A DNA stretch of 59,758 bases, from IMG/VR virus record IMGVR_UViG_3300025310_000004, positions 1-59,758 of that record, one strand, 5' to 3'. Origin of the DNA: a virus. This document shows, one piece after another, positions 15,115-22,682 of this stretch; position 1 is the first letter of the stretch, and every line of letters begins with the position of its first letter. Below the pieces are notes generated by a model. That model was not told the origin of the DNA. It saw only the letters and a list, made by a program, of their open reading frames with translations, and made no database searches. Both the position numbers and the translations under genes were made by a program.

Positions 15115-15495
15115 TCACGACAGAGCCGCCTGAGCGTCCATGGCCGCGTCGGTGCGGAAGGCCGCGACGTACAGGTAGCCGCCGGACCCCATGGGGTTCG
15201 CCACGATCTTGATGCCCAGGTCGTCCACCAGCACCGTGTCGAGCATGGAGGTGGTGTTGATGGTGCCGTCGAGGATGCGGTCGCGGATCAGCGCGAACAA
15301 CTCGGCCGGGGGGCACGCGTGTGCCATGCGGTCGAGCAGGTCGTCACGGTCGCCGTCACCAGCGCAGCCCTGTCGGTCGGGCGGGAGATCGACGTGGCCG
15401 TTCATGTTGATGATGAACCGAGCGCCCCAGGCGACATCGACATCGGCCGGGACGGCCTCGCTGAGTCCGAAGGGCAGGGTCAGGGTGTTGGTCAT
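15115..15495 (-). CDS. unknown phage protein
   Basis: 126 residues, standard ribosome site. Beta-rich N-terminus (TLPFGLSEAVPADVDVAWGA), helical middle. A P10 promoter (TATGAT at 15524-15529, TGTCGC at 15540-15545 on the reverse strand) precedes it. Confidence 0.8.
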   Translation of the reverse strand: MTNTLTLPFGLSEAVPADVDVAWGARFIINMNGHVDLPPDRQGCAGDGDRDDLLDRMAHACPPAELFALIRDRILDGTINTTSMLDTVLVDDLGIKIVANPMGSGGYLYVAAFRTDAAMDAQAALS

Positions 15496-15555
15496 GGTGT
15501 GCTCCTTTCGTTGTCGTGGTGACATCATACACCGTAGGTGCGACAAACCAATGGG

Positions 15556-15810
15556 TCATTCGGCCCTTCGCTTGGGGGGCTTGATCGAGGAGGTGTTGAT
15601 GCGCTCGGGGTAGAAGGCTCGGGACTGCTCCCGTTGGTGCGAACCACCGAAGCACTCGATCCAGACATCACCCTCGGCGTTAGTCACCGTCTTGATGTAG
15701 CGATAGGTCTTGCCCTTCTCGCCATGGCAGCGGAAGGTCCATCCAACCTCCAATCGCTTGCCGTCATCGAAGGTGTGCTCGTAGGTCGCGGTCCATGTCT
15801 CGGATGTCAT
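15556..15810 (-). CDS. small basic protein of unknown function
   Basis: 84 residues. Beta-rich with C-terminal basic tail PPKRRAE. No ribosome site; TAGACT box about 10 bases before ATG 15810 indicates a leaderless transcript. Confidence 0.75.
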   Translation of the reverse strand: MTSETWTATYEHTFDDGKRLEVGWTFRCHGEKGKTYRYIKTVTNAEGDVWIECFGGSHQREQSRAFYPERINTSSIKPPKRRAE

Positions 15811-15909
15811 AGTGGCACCAGTCTATCACATTGGTGCGAACGGACTATAGACCGTGAGTACGACATCTGGCATGATGTCTCCACCAACCACCGACGAAAG
15901 GAGTCCCCC

Positions 15910-16281
15910 ATGGACCTTGGAGACAGCACCGCAGCAGACCGAGCCAGGCTCGATCAGGTCGCTCGGGAGCGCCTACTCGGAGACATCTTCTCCCAGGGCA
16001 CCCCGGCCGCGATCAACACGACCGACTGCCTGAGCGTGTCGCTCGACACCATCATCGAGTCCCTTCGTGAGAACGAGTGGGGCGACGTGGTGCGGATCGA
16101 GACGCCCCTCGGCGTCCACGGCGTCACCTACGGCACCGACGAGTGCCAGGAGGAGTACGCCACGGTCGGCATGGTGCTCGGCGGGTCCAAGCCCGGTGTC
16201 GATGTCTACGTCGAGATCGAGGACGGCACCTACGGGCAGATGTGCGGCTTCCGCCTCTACCGCGAGGACGTGATGGCGTGA
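15910..16281 (+). CDS. unknown acidic protein
   Basis: 123 residues with the standard site. No recognised domain. First gene of a forward unit through 17777. Confidence 0.8.
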   Translation: MDLGDSTAADRARLDQVARERLLGDIFSQGTPAAINTTDCLSVSLDTIIESLRENEWGDVVRIETPLGVHGVTYGTDECQEEYATVGMVLGGSKPGVDVYVEIEDGTYGQMCGFRLYREDVMA

Positions 16282-16475
16282 GCGCCGTCGAGACGGAGTG
16301 GCGCGACTACATGGTCACCATGACCGTGCACGTCAACATCCCCATCCACGCAGCCAACCCCAACTTCACGGCCGACGACGCCAAGGAGGCTGCCATCGAC
16401 CATGTGGTGGGGGCGATCGAGTCCTACACCCACGGCGATGCCGAGGTGGCTTCCATCACGGCGGTGGAGGAGTGA
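16278..16475 (+). CDS. small protein, paralogue of the 16723 gene
   Basis: 65 residues from GTG 16278. The C-terminal part (IHAANPNFTADDAKEAAIDH and on to ITAVEE) is nearly identical to the 16723 protein, so the two arose by duplication. Function unknown. Confidence 0.75.
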   Translation: MSAVETEWRDYMVTMTVHVNIPIHAANPNFTADDAKEAAIDHVVGAIESYTHGDAEVASITAVEE

Positions 16476-16726
16476 TGATGCTCTCCATCGCCGTCACCCC
16501 CGACGATCTTCTCGCCTTCGGGTGGGATGACGACTCGGCCCAGCGCCCCGACGACTTCGTTCGGCCGCTGCTGTCGTGCGGTCACTACGACCGCCCGGTG
16601 TTCTTCGCCTCGTCGCAGTGGGACTTCCCCCACGAGGCCCACGTCTGCCCCGTCTGCGGGGAGACTCGTCAGTGGGACCTGCGGGTGCAGGCGGCCATCA
16701 TCGAGGGCTGGAAGGAGGAAGCATGA
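16475..16726 (+). CDS. small putative zinc-binding protein
   Basis: 83 residues, GGAGGAG upstream. CGHYDRP and CPVCGE provide Cys/His ligands. ATG overlaps the previous stop. Confidence 0.75.
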   Translation: MMLSIAVTPDDLLAFGWDDDSAQRPDDFVRPLLSCGHYDRPVFFASSQWDFPHEAHVCPVCGETRQWDLRVQAAIIEGWKEEA

Positions 16727-16899
16727 TCGAGGAACCAACCACCATCCGCGAGGGGCTGGTCAAGCGCATCCACGCAGCGAACCCGACCTTCACGGCCGAG
16801 GACGCCAAGGCCCATGCCGTCGAAGCGGTGGTAGGGGCCATCGAGTCCTACACCAACGGCGATGCCGAGGTTGCTGCGATCACGGCGGTGGAAGAATGA
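16723..16899 (+). CDS. small protein, paralogue of the 16278 gene
   Basis: 58 residues. N-terminus MIEEPTTIREGLVKRIH resembles the starts at 16896 and 17299; C-terminus resembles 16278. Thus at least four related gene starts lie within 1 kb, a local duplication cluster. Confidence 0.75.
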   Translation: MIEEPTTIREGLVKRIHAANPTFTAEDAKAHAVEAVVGAIESYTNGDAEVAAITAVEE

Positions 16900-16949
16900 T
16901 CGAAGAACCCACCGTCCTGCGGGCGGGACTCATTAAGCGCATTGCGTAG
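16896..16949 (+). pseudogene. truncated third paralogue interrupted before the homing endonuclease
   Basis: 17 residues (MIEEPTVLRAGLIKRIA) matching the first 17 residues of the 16723 protein, then a stop where the relative continues HAANPTFT. The homing endonuclease gene begins 20 bases later. This looks like a copy cut short by insertion. Confidence 0.65.
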
Positions 16950-16969
16950 CACTGTGATACGCTGAGCAC

Positions 16970-17302
16970 ATGGAAGAGGTTGCTTGGCTCGCAGGGCTGT
17001 TTGAGGGCGAGGGGTACATCTTCTACGCCAGCCGCAGTTGGCGCATGGGAATCACGATGACGGACGAGGACGTGATCCGTGAGGCCCATCGCGTCGCCGT
17101 CGTGGGGAAGGTCTATGGCCCCTACGAGGGGAAGGGGAATCGCAAGCCATCGTGGAGATGGCAGGTCAGCAACCGCCGAGAGGTCGAACAGGTCGCCATG
17201 ATGATTCGGCCATACCTGTTTGGCCGAAGGAAGCAGCAAGTGGATGAGTGTCTCGGGAACCCCGTACGTCATCCAACCCGACTGAAAGGAGATCAACCAT
17301 GA
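16970..17302 (+). CDS. LAGLIDADG homing endonuclease
   Basis: 110 residues. WLAGLFEGEGYIFYASRSWR is a single LAGLIDADG helix with the catalytic acidic residue, followed by beta strands GITMTDEDVI and WRWQVSNRREVEQV. One motif means the enzyme would work as a homodimer. It cuts specific DNA to promote its own spread. Its last codons are formed by the standard ribosome site of the next gene and its TGA overlaps that ATG. A GATACG box lies 14 bases before ATG 16970, giving a near-leaderless transcript. No intron signals fit in the short flanks. Confidence 0.9.
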   Translation: MEEVAWLAGLFEGEGYIFYASRSWRMGITMTDEDVIREAHRVAVVGKVYGPYEGKGNRKPSWRWQVSNRREVEQVAMMIRPYLFGRRKQQVDECLGNPVRHPTRLKGDQP

Positions 17303-17577
17303 TCGAACAAGCGACAACGCTCCGTGCGGGGCTTCTGAAACGAGTGCACGTCGATCAGCACCGGATCAAGTCCAACGCCAAGACGGGAGCCGATGAGCCG
17401 GTGCTCACCGTCCAGGCGGCTGGCGGACCCTACAAGGCCCACGAGGTCGAGGTCAACGGTCCGTCGAAGATCGTCTACGATGGGCGCACCCTCTCCTGCG
17501 GAGCCAAGTGCTGGATCGAGACGACCGCTGAGGTCACCACCGTGATCCGAGAGGGGGCGATCGAGGAGGTCGCATGA
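17299..17577 (+). CDS. unknown protein related at its N-terminus to the duplicated family
   Basis: 92 residues. MIEQATTLRAGLLKRVH matches the duplicated N-terminus upstream; the remainder is a beta-rich domain (DEPVLTVQAAGGPYKAHEVE). The ribosome site GACTGAAAGGAG lies inside the homing endonuclease ORF. Confidence 0.8.
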   Translation: MIEQATTLRAGLLKRVHVDQHRIKSNAKTGADEPVLTVQAAGGPYKAHEVEVNGPSKIVYDGRTLSCGAKCWIETTAEVTTVIREGAIEEVA

Positions 17578-17777
17578 GGTCTGTCCGGTGCGGGTGCTGT
17601 GGGCGAGAGTCGTTCCGCTCACTCACCTGCACCGGAACGCCGTGCATCTACGCCTGCGATCGCTGCGACTACGTTCAGCACTGGCCCACCTACCGCCCAG
17701 AGCCGTTCGATTGGAGCCACGTCGAGCAGCAGCCGTCGCGCTGGGAGCGGATCAAGCAGCGATGGCGACGCCGTTGA
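17574..17777 (+). CDS. Cys-rich zinc-ribbon protein
   Basis: 67 residues. CGCCGRES and CDRCDYVQHW give a four-Cys ribbon, with a strongly basic C-terminal tail (RWERIKQRWRRR). Could bind nucleic acid. Confidence 0.75.
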   Translation: MRSVRCGCCGRESFRSLTCTGTPCIYACDRCDYVQHWPTYRPEPFDWSHVEQQPSRWERIKQRWRRR

Positions 17778-17964
17778 TCTCGGTGATCTGGCTGAGGTAG
17801 CCCCAGCGCGTCTCGTCGGTGATCGAGTCGATGCAGACGAACCCTGGGAACCCGGCGTTGCAGCCAGACGCGTCAGGGACGTAGGCCGTGACGAGTCCGA
17901 TGCGCTCGATGGCGTCGAAGTCGAGGAAGGTGATGCGGTCACCTGGCTTTGGCGTTGCGATCAT
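17752..17964 (-). CDS. small beta-rich protein
   Basis: 70 residues, CGAAAGGAGACTTCC before ATG 17964, with a P10 promoter just upstream (TATCAT and TGTCGC, 10 bp apart, reverse strand). PKPGDRITFLDFDAIERIGLVT suggests an SH3-like barrel. Convergent with the zinc-ribbon gene. Confidence 0.75.
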   Translation of the reverse strand: MIATPKPGDRITFLDFDAIERIGLVTAYVPDASGCNAGFPGFVCIDSITDETRWGYLSQITEINGVAIAA

Positions 17965-18013
17965 GGAAGTCTCCTTTCGTCGTAAGGGGACATGATACAC
18001 GACGACTGCGACA

Positions 18014-19087
18014 TCAGCCCGTCTTGCGCCGTGCCATCCAATCCTCACCGCCATCAGGCTCGCTCACCTTGGGCTGGCGCTTACCAGCGTCGCGGCGTCG
18101 AGCGCCGATCAACTGATCCCACCGCTCCCTGAACTTGGCAGCGCAGAGCACGTTGGTGGACCAGAACTGATCGTGGAAGGTCCAGGCGATCAGGATGCGG
18201 ATGTGGCGCAGCGACTTCTCGTCGTTGGTGAGCAGCAGGCGGAAGGGCTTGACTTCCTTCTGGGTGTAGGGGTTGGGCCTCTTGTTGCCCGCCCCGTCGC
18301 AGGCGTCAGCGAACTCCACGGCCAGTCGAACGCTGTCCACCAGCACCTCGACGGGGAATGACTTGCCCCGGTGGGTGGTCCAATCAGCAGCCCCCTTACC
18401 GAAGCCCTCGTACTTGCTCAGCAGGACTGCCTGCACGCCCTTGGGATCGTGGCCCTCCTCGATGAGAATAGCCATCGCCTCAGACACCTCTGGCGTGATA
18501 GGAGATGGGTGTGACAGCGGGGCGTCACTGGTAGTAGATGCCGCCCCCGACTCTCCGTCCACCGACGCATCGGCATCGTCCACCGACTTGTCGTAGTCAT
18601 CCACTACTTCACCGTCGGTGATAATAGTGTCCCTCGGCTGCGAAGCAGACGAGGAAGAAGATGGTTCTTCTGGGTCTGGTTCTCCTGGGTATGGTTCGTC
18701 TGACACCCACGACAGACCCCCCGTGACGGATTCGTCAGACCCCCCTTGCAACTCCTGTCCACCCCCCGTGACATTCTTGTCACCCCTCTGGATGGAGCGG
18801 AGGTAGTAGTAGTTGGAGGTCTGGGAGCCGTCATCGCGCTGACGCCGGACCACATCAACGGCACCAATGGCCTCAAGTTCAGCCAGGTGGCGGATGATGG
18901 TGCGCTCGGATGCCTCAAGTTCTGCGGCGATCTTCGCGTGTGACGGCCAGCACTCACCCCGCTTGTCTGCCCACTTGGCCCACATCAGGGCGAAGGTGAC
19001 GATGGCTCCGGGGGAGATGCCCGACTTGATGAGCCAGAGGGGGACGATTGCGAAGGGTCCGATGTCGGACCGAGTGTTGTTGCTCAC
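18014..19087 (-). CDS. winged-helix replication-initiator-type protein
   Basis: 357 residues from GTG 19087 (GGGAGAAGAACCA upstream). Residues 1-110 are a winged helix: SPGAIVTFALMWAKWADKRG, CWPSHAKIAAELEASERTII, then the wing with RRQRDDG. This is the helix_turn_helix_36-type domain found in phage and plasmid replisome organisers. A long acidic Ser-rich linker follows (about 140-230), then a helical C-terminal domain (PEVSEAMAILIEEGHDPKGV). Together with the DnaB-type helicase at 53490 it could load the replisome; the role is inferred from family architecture. Confidence 0.8.
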   Translation of the reverse strand: MSNNTRSDIGPFAIVPLWLIKSGISPGAIVTFALMWAKWADKRGECWPSHAKIAAELEASERTIIRHLAELEAIGAVDVVRRQRDDGSQTSNYYYLRSIQRGDKNVTGGGQELQGGSDESVTGGLSWVSDEPYPGEPDPEEPSSSSSASQPRDTIITDGEVVDDYDKSVDDADASVDGESGAASTTSDAPLSHPSPITPEVSEAMAILIEEGHDPKGVQAVLLSKYEGFGKGAADWTTHRGKSFPVEVLVDSVRLAVEFADACDGAGNKRPNPYTQKEVKPFRLLLTNDEKSLRHIRILIAWTFHDQFWSTNVLCAAKFRERWDQLIGARRRDAGKRQPKVSEPDGGEDWMARRKTG

Positions 19088-19187
19088 TGGTTCTTCTCCC
19101 GGTGTTGACGGGAGTGCCGAGTGATCCGCTATGATCAGGGTTGCGCTGAGCGGACCGGGATGGCACAGGCTGGCACTCCCGAGGTCT

Positions 19188-19218
19188 ATGGAGCCGGGGG
19201 TGGATCGCCCCCGGCTCC
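19188..19218. terminator. 11-bp hairpin between the replication gene and sRNA promoter
   Basis: GGAGCCGGGGG pairs with CCCCCGGCTCC across a short loop, without a T tract. In the leader of the reverse replication gene it could attenuate it. Confidence 0.45.
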
Positions 19219-19254
19219 TCGCATTGTAGGCACAGGGTGACACCAGCGCCACAG

Positions 19255-19276
19255 TGTCGCACCCGTGTGGTATGGT
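19255..19276 (+). promoter_or_regulatory. P10-type promoter without a following gene
   Basis: TGTCGC (19255-19260), 10 bp, TATGGT (19271-19276). No ribosome site or gene follows; see the RNA at 19283. Confidence 0.6.
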
Positions 19277-19282
19277 GTCTGC

Positions 19283-19382
19283 GTCGGGCAACCGATGTGT
19301 TCATGGGAGGGGGGCAAGCCCCCCACTCTGAACTCCTTTCTGTCGGGTGAGGACCCCGCCTTCGGGCGGGGTTCTTGCTGTC
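19283..19382 (+). ncRNA. candidate small RNA carrying an anti-ribosome-site segment
   Basis: From the P10 promoter at 19255 to the terminator at 19353-19372 (ACCCCGCC-TTC-GGGCGGGGT then TCTTGCTG) is about 95 bases. It contains GGGGGGCAAGCCCCCC and then ACTCCTTTCTGTCGGG (19332-19347), which is complementary, apart from one extra base, to the standard leader CCCGACGAAAGGAGT. It could therefore pair with the ribosome sites of many genes here. Alternative: a relic of a reverse gene's leader. Confidence 0.5.
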
Positions 19383-19607
19383 TGGGCGGAGAACGATCCT
19401 GGGGCCTCTATGTGGGGCGGCGGCCCGAGAACGATCCTCGGGACTTCATGTGGGGCGGCGGTGGACGGCCAGTGGCTCGCCGGGGACTGGCCGCTGGGCG
19501 CGGGAATCGCCCCCGGCCCAGGGTCCCGAAACCCCCTGGGCCGGGGGAGCGCACCGCCACACCCTCCAAAGGAGGAAAGGTTGAGGTGGGCTTCCCTTGT
19601 AGTGCGC
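19383..19607. repeat. non-coding spacer with tandem repeat
   Basis: No gene seen. Two imperfect copies of a roughly 50-bp unit (GAGAACGATCCT ... ATGTGGGGCGGCGG) at about 19388-19465, then GGCCAGT ... ACTGGCC and two GC hairpins. Confidence 0.5.
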
Positions 19608-19730
19608 TTACGCTTGTCGTGCCTCGGCCAGCCTCGCCCGGATCGCCGCGATGATCGCAGCCACCCGCTCACGCTCCGCAGGAGTCGGGACGGGGCACGG
19701 CCCCCGGTGGTACCGGGGGTCGTTCCTCAT
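19608..19730 (-). CDS. 40-residue helical protein
   Basis: Encodes MRNDPRYHRGPCPVPTPAER followed by an Ala/Arg helix ending ARQA. ATG 19730 lies 4 bases downstream of the stop of the 19735 gene, so translation is likely coupled. Small size keeps confidence moderate. Confidence 0.6.
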   Translation of the reverse strand: MRNDPRYHRGPCPVPTPAERERVAAIIAAIRARLAEARQA

Positions 19731-19734
19731 CGGC

Positions 19735-20028
19735 TCAGCCACGGCGGGCCTTCCTCATGGCCTCTCGGTTGGCGGCCTCCCCGAGCACGTTCTCGGACAG
19801 GCCGTTGTCGAGCACCATCAAGGCGAACCGCTCGGCCTCTGCCGCGACTGCTCGCCAGCCGCCCTCGTCGGTCTTGGGATCGGTGGCGTCCACGTCGTCG
19901 TACCAGTCCCAGGGGGGACGGCCCGCGTGGAGCCTCGCCAGGTCCTCGGGGGTCATCTTGGCGATGGTGCTCAGGGCGTCGATGATGACGTGGAACACGT
20001 CGTCGGGGTGGATGGTCGGGGCGCTCAT
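19735..20028 (-). CDS. unknown helical protein
   Basis: 97 residues; ATG overlaps the stop of the upstream gene (ATGA). Contains DDVFHVIIDALSTIAKMTPE. No family recognised. Confidence 0.8.
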   Translation of the reverse strand: MSAPTIHPDDVFHVIIDALSTIAKMTPEDLARLHAGRPPWDWYDDVDATDPKTDEGGWRAVAAEAERFALMVLDNGLSENVLGEAANREAMRKARRG

Positions 20029-20438
20029 CGGCCCATCTCCGACAGCAGGGCGTCGATGGCGTCGAGCAGGTCGTCCACCGTGGGGTCCTCGTCGGCCTCG
20101 TTGCCGCGCCGTTCGCGCAGGTCGGCGCTCAGGGCGGCGATGCGCTGGATGGGGGAGTCGTGCAGGGTCCCCAGGATCACCGAGCGGTTGATCGGGTCGA
20201 GGTCGTGGATCGTCCCGATGAACTCCTCGTAGGTCTGCCCGAAGGTGGCAGCCGGGGGTCCGTCGCTGGCGAAGTAGTCCACGATGATGCCCTCACCCGT
20301 GAAGGCGACCTGGATCGTCAGGTCGTCCTCGGTGCTCGGCTCCTCGTTGGGGATCGACACCTGCACGGTGGGGGTGGGTCCCTCCCACAGCACGGTCGGG
20401 GTGTGGTAGCCCAGCGGGCTTCGGTACGGATCGGTCAT
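20025..20438 (-). CDS. acidic protein of unknown function
   Basis: 137 residues, CCGACGAAAGGAGATCACC before ATG 20438. Beta-rich first half, acidic helical second half (DPTVDDLLDAIDALLSEMGR). The promoter upstream carries a CCCCCCGGC-TTCG-GCCGGGGG hairpin in its spacer and a GATAAT box. Confidence 0.8.
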   Translation of the reverse strand: MTDPYRSPLGYHTPTVLWEGPTPTVQVSIPNEEPSTEDDLTIQVAFTGEGIIVDYFASDGPPAATFGQTYEEFIGTIHDLDPINRSVILGTLHDSPIQRIAALSADLRERRGNEADEDPTVDDLLDAIDALLSEMGR

Positions 20439-20510
20439 GGTGATCTCCTTTCGTCGGTGTGCCAACCTATTATCCCCCGGCCGAAGCCGGGGGGCAATAG
20501 GTCGTCTGGC

Positions 20511-21038
20511 TCAGGCTTGCGGGCAGGCGTTGCAGTCGCAGTCCGACAGATGGGACCGGGCATCCATGCGGGCGAAGATGGGAGCCATGGTGTTGCGCGA
20601 CTCCGCATCCTTGCGAGCAGCCTCGGGGTCGGTGTGCACCGCCATGATGATCTGCGCCTGCTCGGGGTCGCTGATCTGATCGACCACCGCCCACAGCGTG
20701 ACCTCTATGTCGGAGAACATCGTGTCGTTCCCGGCCATGAGCGTCTGCACGCCGTAGCGCGGCTTCGGGCGGTACTCGTCGGGGTCGTCGCAGTAGGACG
20801 TGGACAGCCCCGCCCCGGCGTAGCCACCGGGCAGCCTGCCCTCATGGGGGTGGACGTACCGCTCGGTCACCCGGAAGTGACCAGCGACTCCACCGCAGTC
20901 CCACGCCTCTTGCAACTCGCGGGTCAACTGCTCCACAGCAGCAGCCCCCGAGCCGTCGTGGTAGACCCCCGTGCCGTCGCAGTCGTCGGTCAGGTAGCGG
21001 TCGATGATGACGGTGTAGCGAGCGACGGGCGTGGTCAT
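20511..21038 (-). CDS. unknown protein with C-terminal CxCxxC
   Basis: 175 residues. A beta-rich N-terminal part (ARYTVIIDRYLTDDCDGTGV), a helix (AAVEQLTRELQEAW) and ending SDCDCNACPQA, possibly metal-binding. Start overlaps the upstream gene. Confidence 0.8.
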   Translation of the reverse strand: MTTPVARYTVIIDRYLTDDCDGTGVYHDGSGAAAVEQLTRELQEAWDCGGVAGHFRVTERYVHPHEGRLPGGYAGAGLSTSYCDDPDEYRPKPRYGVQTLMAGNDTMFSDIEVTLWAVVDQISDPEQAQIIMAVHTDPEAARKDAESRNTMAPIFARMDARSHLSDCDCNACPQA

Positions 21039-21184
21039 GCCGCGCTCCGGTCCCGAGCAGCCGACTCGTCGGCCTTCCTCGCCGCATCGGCAGCGTTGCG
21101 CGCCGCCACGTTGTAGGTGCGGACCTCGCCGTTCACCATGCGCTGCACGGAGAAGATGCGGAGGCCGTTGGGAAGTTCGGTCAT
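21035..21184 (-). CDS. small helical protein
   Basis: 49 residues, AGAAGGGAGCACATC before ATG 21184; starts MTELPNGLRIFSVQRM, then an Ala-rich helix. Promoter upstream on the reverse strand: CCGAATGGCCTATTGTC with TGACAATATGG further on. Confidence 0.7.
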   Translation of the reverse strand: MTELPNGLRIFSVQRMVNGEVRTYNVAARNAADAARKADESAARDRSAA

Positions 21185-21267
21185 GATGTGCTCCCTTCTG
21201 TCGGTGTGCCACCATATTGTCACCACGCCACAGGAGAGACAATAGGCCATTCGGTTCATTGACCCGG

Positions 21268-21289
21268 TGTCTCACCCGTCTGCTATGGT
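21268..21289 (+). promoter_or_regulatory. P10-type promoter without a following gene
   Basis: TGTCTC (21268-21273), 10 bp, TATGGT (21284-21289); it fires into a terminated gene-free unit. Confidence 0.6.
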
Positions 21290-21295
21290 GACGCC

Positions 21296-21426
21296 ACCGG
21301 CTAGGGAGTCGCTATGTGGAGGCCAGGTCGGTGCCACCCCGTTCCATGCGACTGAGGCCAGACCTCGATCCCGCCACTGAGGCCCACCGCGAAAGGTTCC
21401 CTTTCACCTGCGGTGGGCTTCTTTGG
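21296..21426 (+). ncRNA. second candidate small RNA
   Basis: About 130 bases from the P10 promoter to a textbook terminator: GCCCACCGC (21382-21390), nested GAAAGG-TTC-CCTTTC, GCGGTGGGC (21410-21418), then TTCTTT. Only a 13-codon frame without a ribosome site lies inside. The segment GTTCCCTTTC is complementary to leaders of the GAAAGGGGAAC type. Confidence 0.55.
21382..21424 (+). terminator. strong intrinsic terminator with T tract
   Basis: 9-bp GC stem with a nested 6-bp stem and TTCTTT tail; one of the few T-tailed terminators in this window. Confidence 0.75.
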
Positions 21427-21524
21427 TTCCCAGGGGCCAGTCGAGAACCCTTGGGGGCCAGTCGAACGCCCTCGGGAAAGAACCCCGGCACCCGCCCATC
21501 GAGCGCCGGGGTCCCCGCCCTAGA
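21427..21524. other. spacer with two GGCCAGTCGA motifs
   Basis: No gene; two copies of GGCCAGTCGA(G/A) at about 21435 and 21456 and the 3' end of the reverse 21525 gene. Confidence 0.5.
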
Positions 21525-22016
21525 TCAGCAGCCCACCCAGGGTGCCTCGTCGGACAACTCCATGAACGGTGGCGCGTGCGGCGGTCGGTCGGCGTCGCCC
21601 ACCCCCCACCAATCGCTGCGGCAGTCGTCGCAGATCGGCACGAACTGGTAGGTCCACGGCCGCTCGGGATGGTCCGGCGTCGGGCAGCAAGCCACCTGTG
21701 GTGCGAGCACGGTTGCCGCGGGCGGAGAGATGGGGAACCGCTCGATGCACTGGCAGCAGCGCGTCGTGCGATCTTCCTCGCCTCCGTAGGGCAGGAACTC
21801 CGGGGTCCACCCGGACTTCATCATCTCGCCGTAGGCGCTCATCGCCAGGAAGGCGATGGCCTCGTACAGCGACCCGTGGTAGGTGTTGCCGTAGACGCCC
21901 AGGTCGCTCTCGCCGTCGGTGTCTCGGTGCTCGGGCTTCGATGCCGGAATCCAGGTTCGCCAGGTTCCGTCACCCATCTGCTCGATGCGGATGGCGTTGA
22001 GGTCGGTGTCGGTCAT
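21525..22016 (-). CDS. Cys-rich protein of unknown function
   Basis: 163 residues, standard site before ATG 22016. CCQCIERFP, ACCPTP and CDDCRSDWW are three Cys pairs probably binding zinc; the N-terminus resembles a small TudA/SH3 fold only vaguely. Confidence 0.8.
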   Translation of the reverse strand: MTDTDLNAIRIEQMGDGTWRTWIPASKPEHRDTDGESDLGVYGNTYHGSLYEAIAFLAMSAYGEMMKSGWTPEFLPYGGEEDRTTRCCQCIERFPISPPAATVLAPQVACCPTPDHPERPWTYQFVPICDDCRSDWWGVGDADRPPHAPPFMELSDEAPWVGC

Positions 22017-22155
22017 GTGGAACTCCTTTCGTCGTGGTGCCACCATATTGTCAGGTCGCTACGGAGAAGGCAATGAGCAATACGGCCCATGTACGCCACA
22101 CGTCGATGGTGTATAGTACGTCTTGTCAACGACACCCGACGAAAGGGGACACACC

Positions 22156-22482
22156 ATGACCACCGCTCAGCCCGGCTCCATCTCCCACGGCACCATGCGT
22201 GAGTGCGATCTGATCCCGACCTTCATGGCCGAACTCACCGAGTGCGACCCCAAGGCGGCGGCCCAGATCACCGACGAGTACGGCCAAGCCTTCATCGACC
22301 GCTGCTCGGACCCCAACGGTCTGGACTACAGCCTCACGAACGAGATGGACCGTCAGTCCTGGCTGATGGAGGCTCTGTTCGATGCGCTCGACGCGTGCTC
22401 GCCCGAGGGTCACTACTTCGGGGCGCACCCCGGCGACGGGGCCGACTACGGCTGGTGGGAGTCCGACGCCGACGAGTGGTGA
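22156..22482 (+). CDS. acidic protein of unknown function
   Basis: 108 residues, standard site CCCGACGAAAGGGGA. Helical, ending in an acidic Trp-rich tail (YGWWESDADEW). First of the single-gene cassettes. Confidence 0.8.
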   Translation: MTTAQPGSISHGTMRECDLIPTFMAELTECDPKAAAQITDEYGQAFIDRCSDPNGLDYSLTNEMDRQSWLMEALFDALDACSPEGHYFGAHPGDGADYGWWESDADEW

Positions 22483-22517
22483 GTGCTGGGGGCTTCGGCC
22501 CCCACTCCACCCGCCAC

Positions 22518-22588
22518 CCTGAGAACGCCTCGCGCTCGCGCTGACGCGTGTGGCTCCTGAGAACGCCTCGCGCTCGCGCTGACGCGTG
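22518..22588. repeat. tandem 33-bp direct repeat
   Basis: Two identical 33-base units (22518-22550 and 22556-22588) starting CCTGAGAACGCCTCGCGC and ending TGACGCGTG. Each contains the CTGAGAACG motif and an internal palindromic GCGC-rich segment. Related single copies lie at about 27032 and 29340. Confidence 0.75.
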
Positions 22589-22682
22589 GGAGGTGGGGGT
22601 GCTGCGGCCAGTGGGCCTCCCACAACTGGCCGCCCCGGCCCGGCGAGGCCGGTGGCCGGGGGTCGCCCCCCGGCCCGGCCCC

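Noticed and set aside
16896-17577. A group I intron carrying the homing endonuclease
   Set aside because: The insert is almost entirely the coding frame, leaving no space for an intron core, and the two flanking frames are paralogous starts rather than two exons of one gene.
18954-19326. An upstream extension or small reverse gene using the AGAAAGGAG at 19335
   Set aside because: The only start at proper spacing is in a frame that stops after about 46 low-complexity codons and is not in frame with the replication gene.
22518-22588. CRISPR array
   Set aside because: Only two adjacent repeats with a 5-bp gap, no spacer-sized unique sequences and no cas genes in the window.
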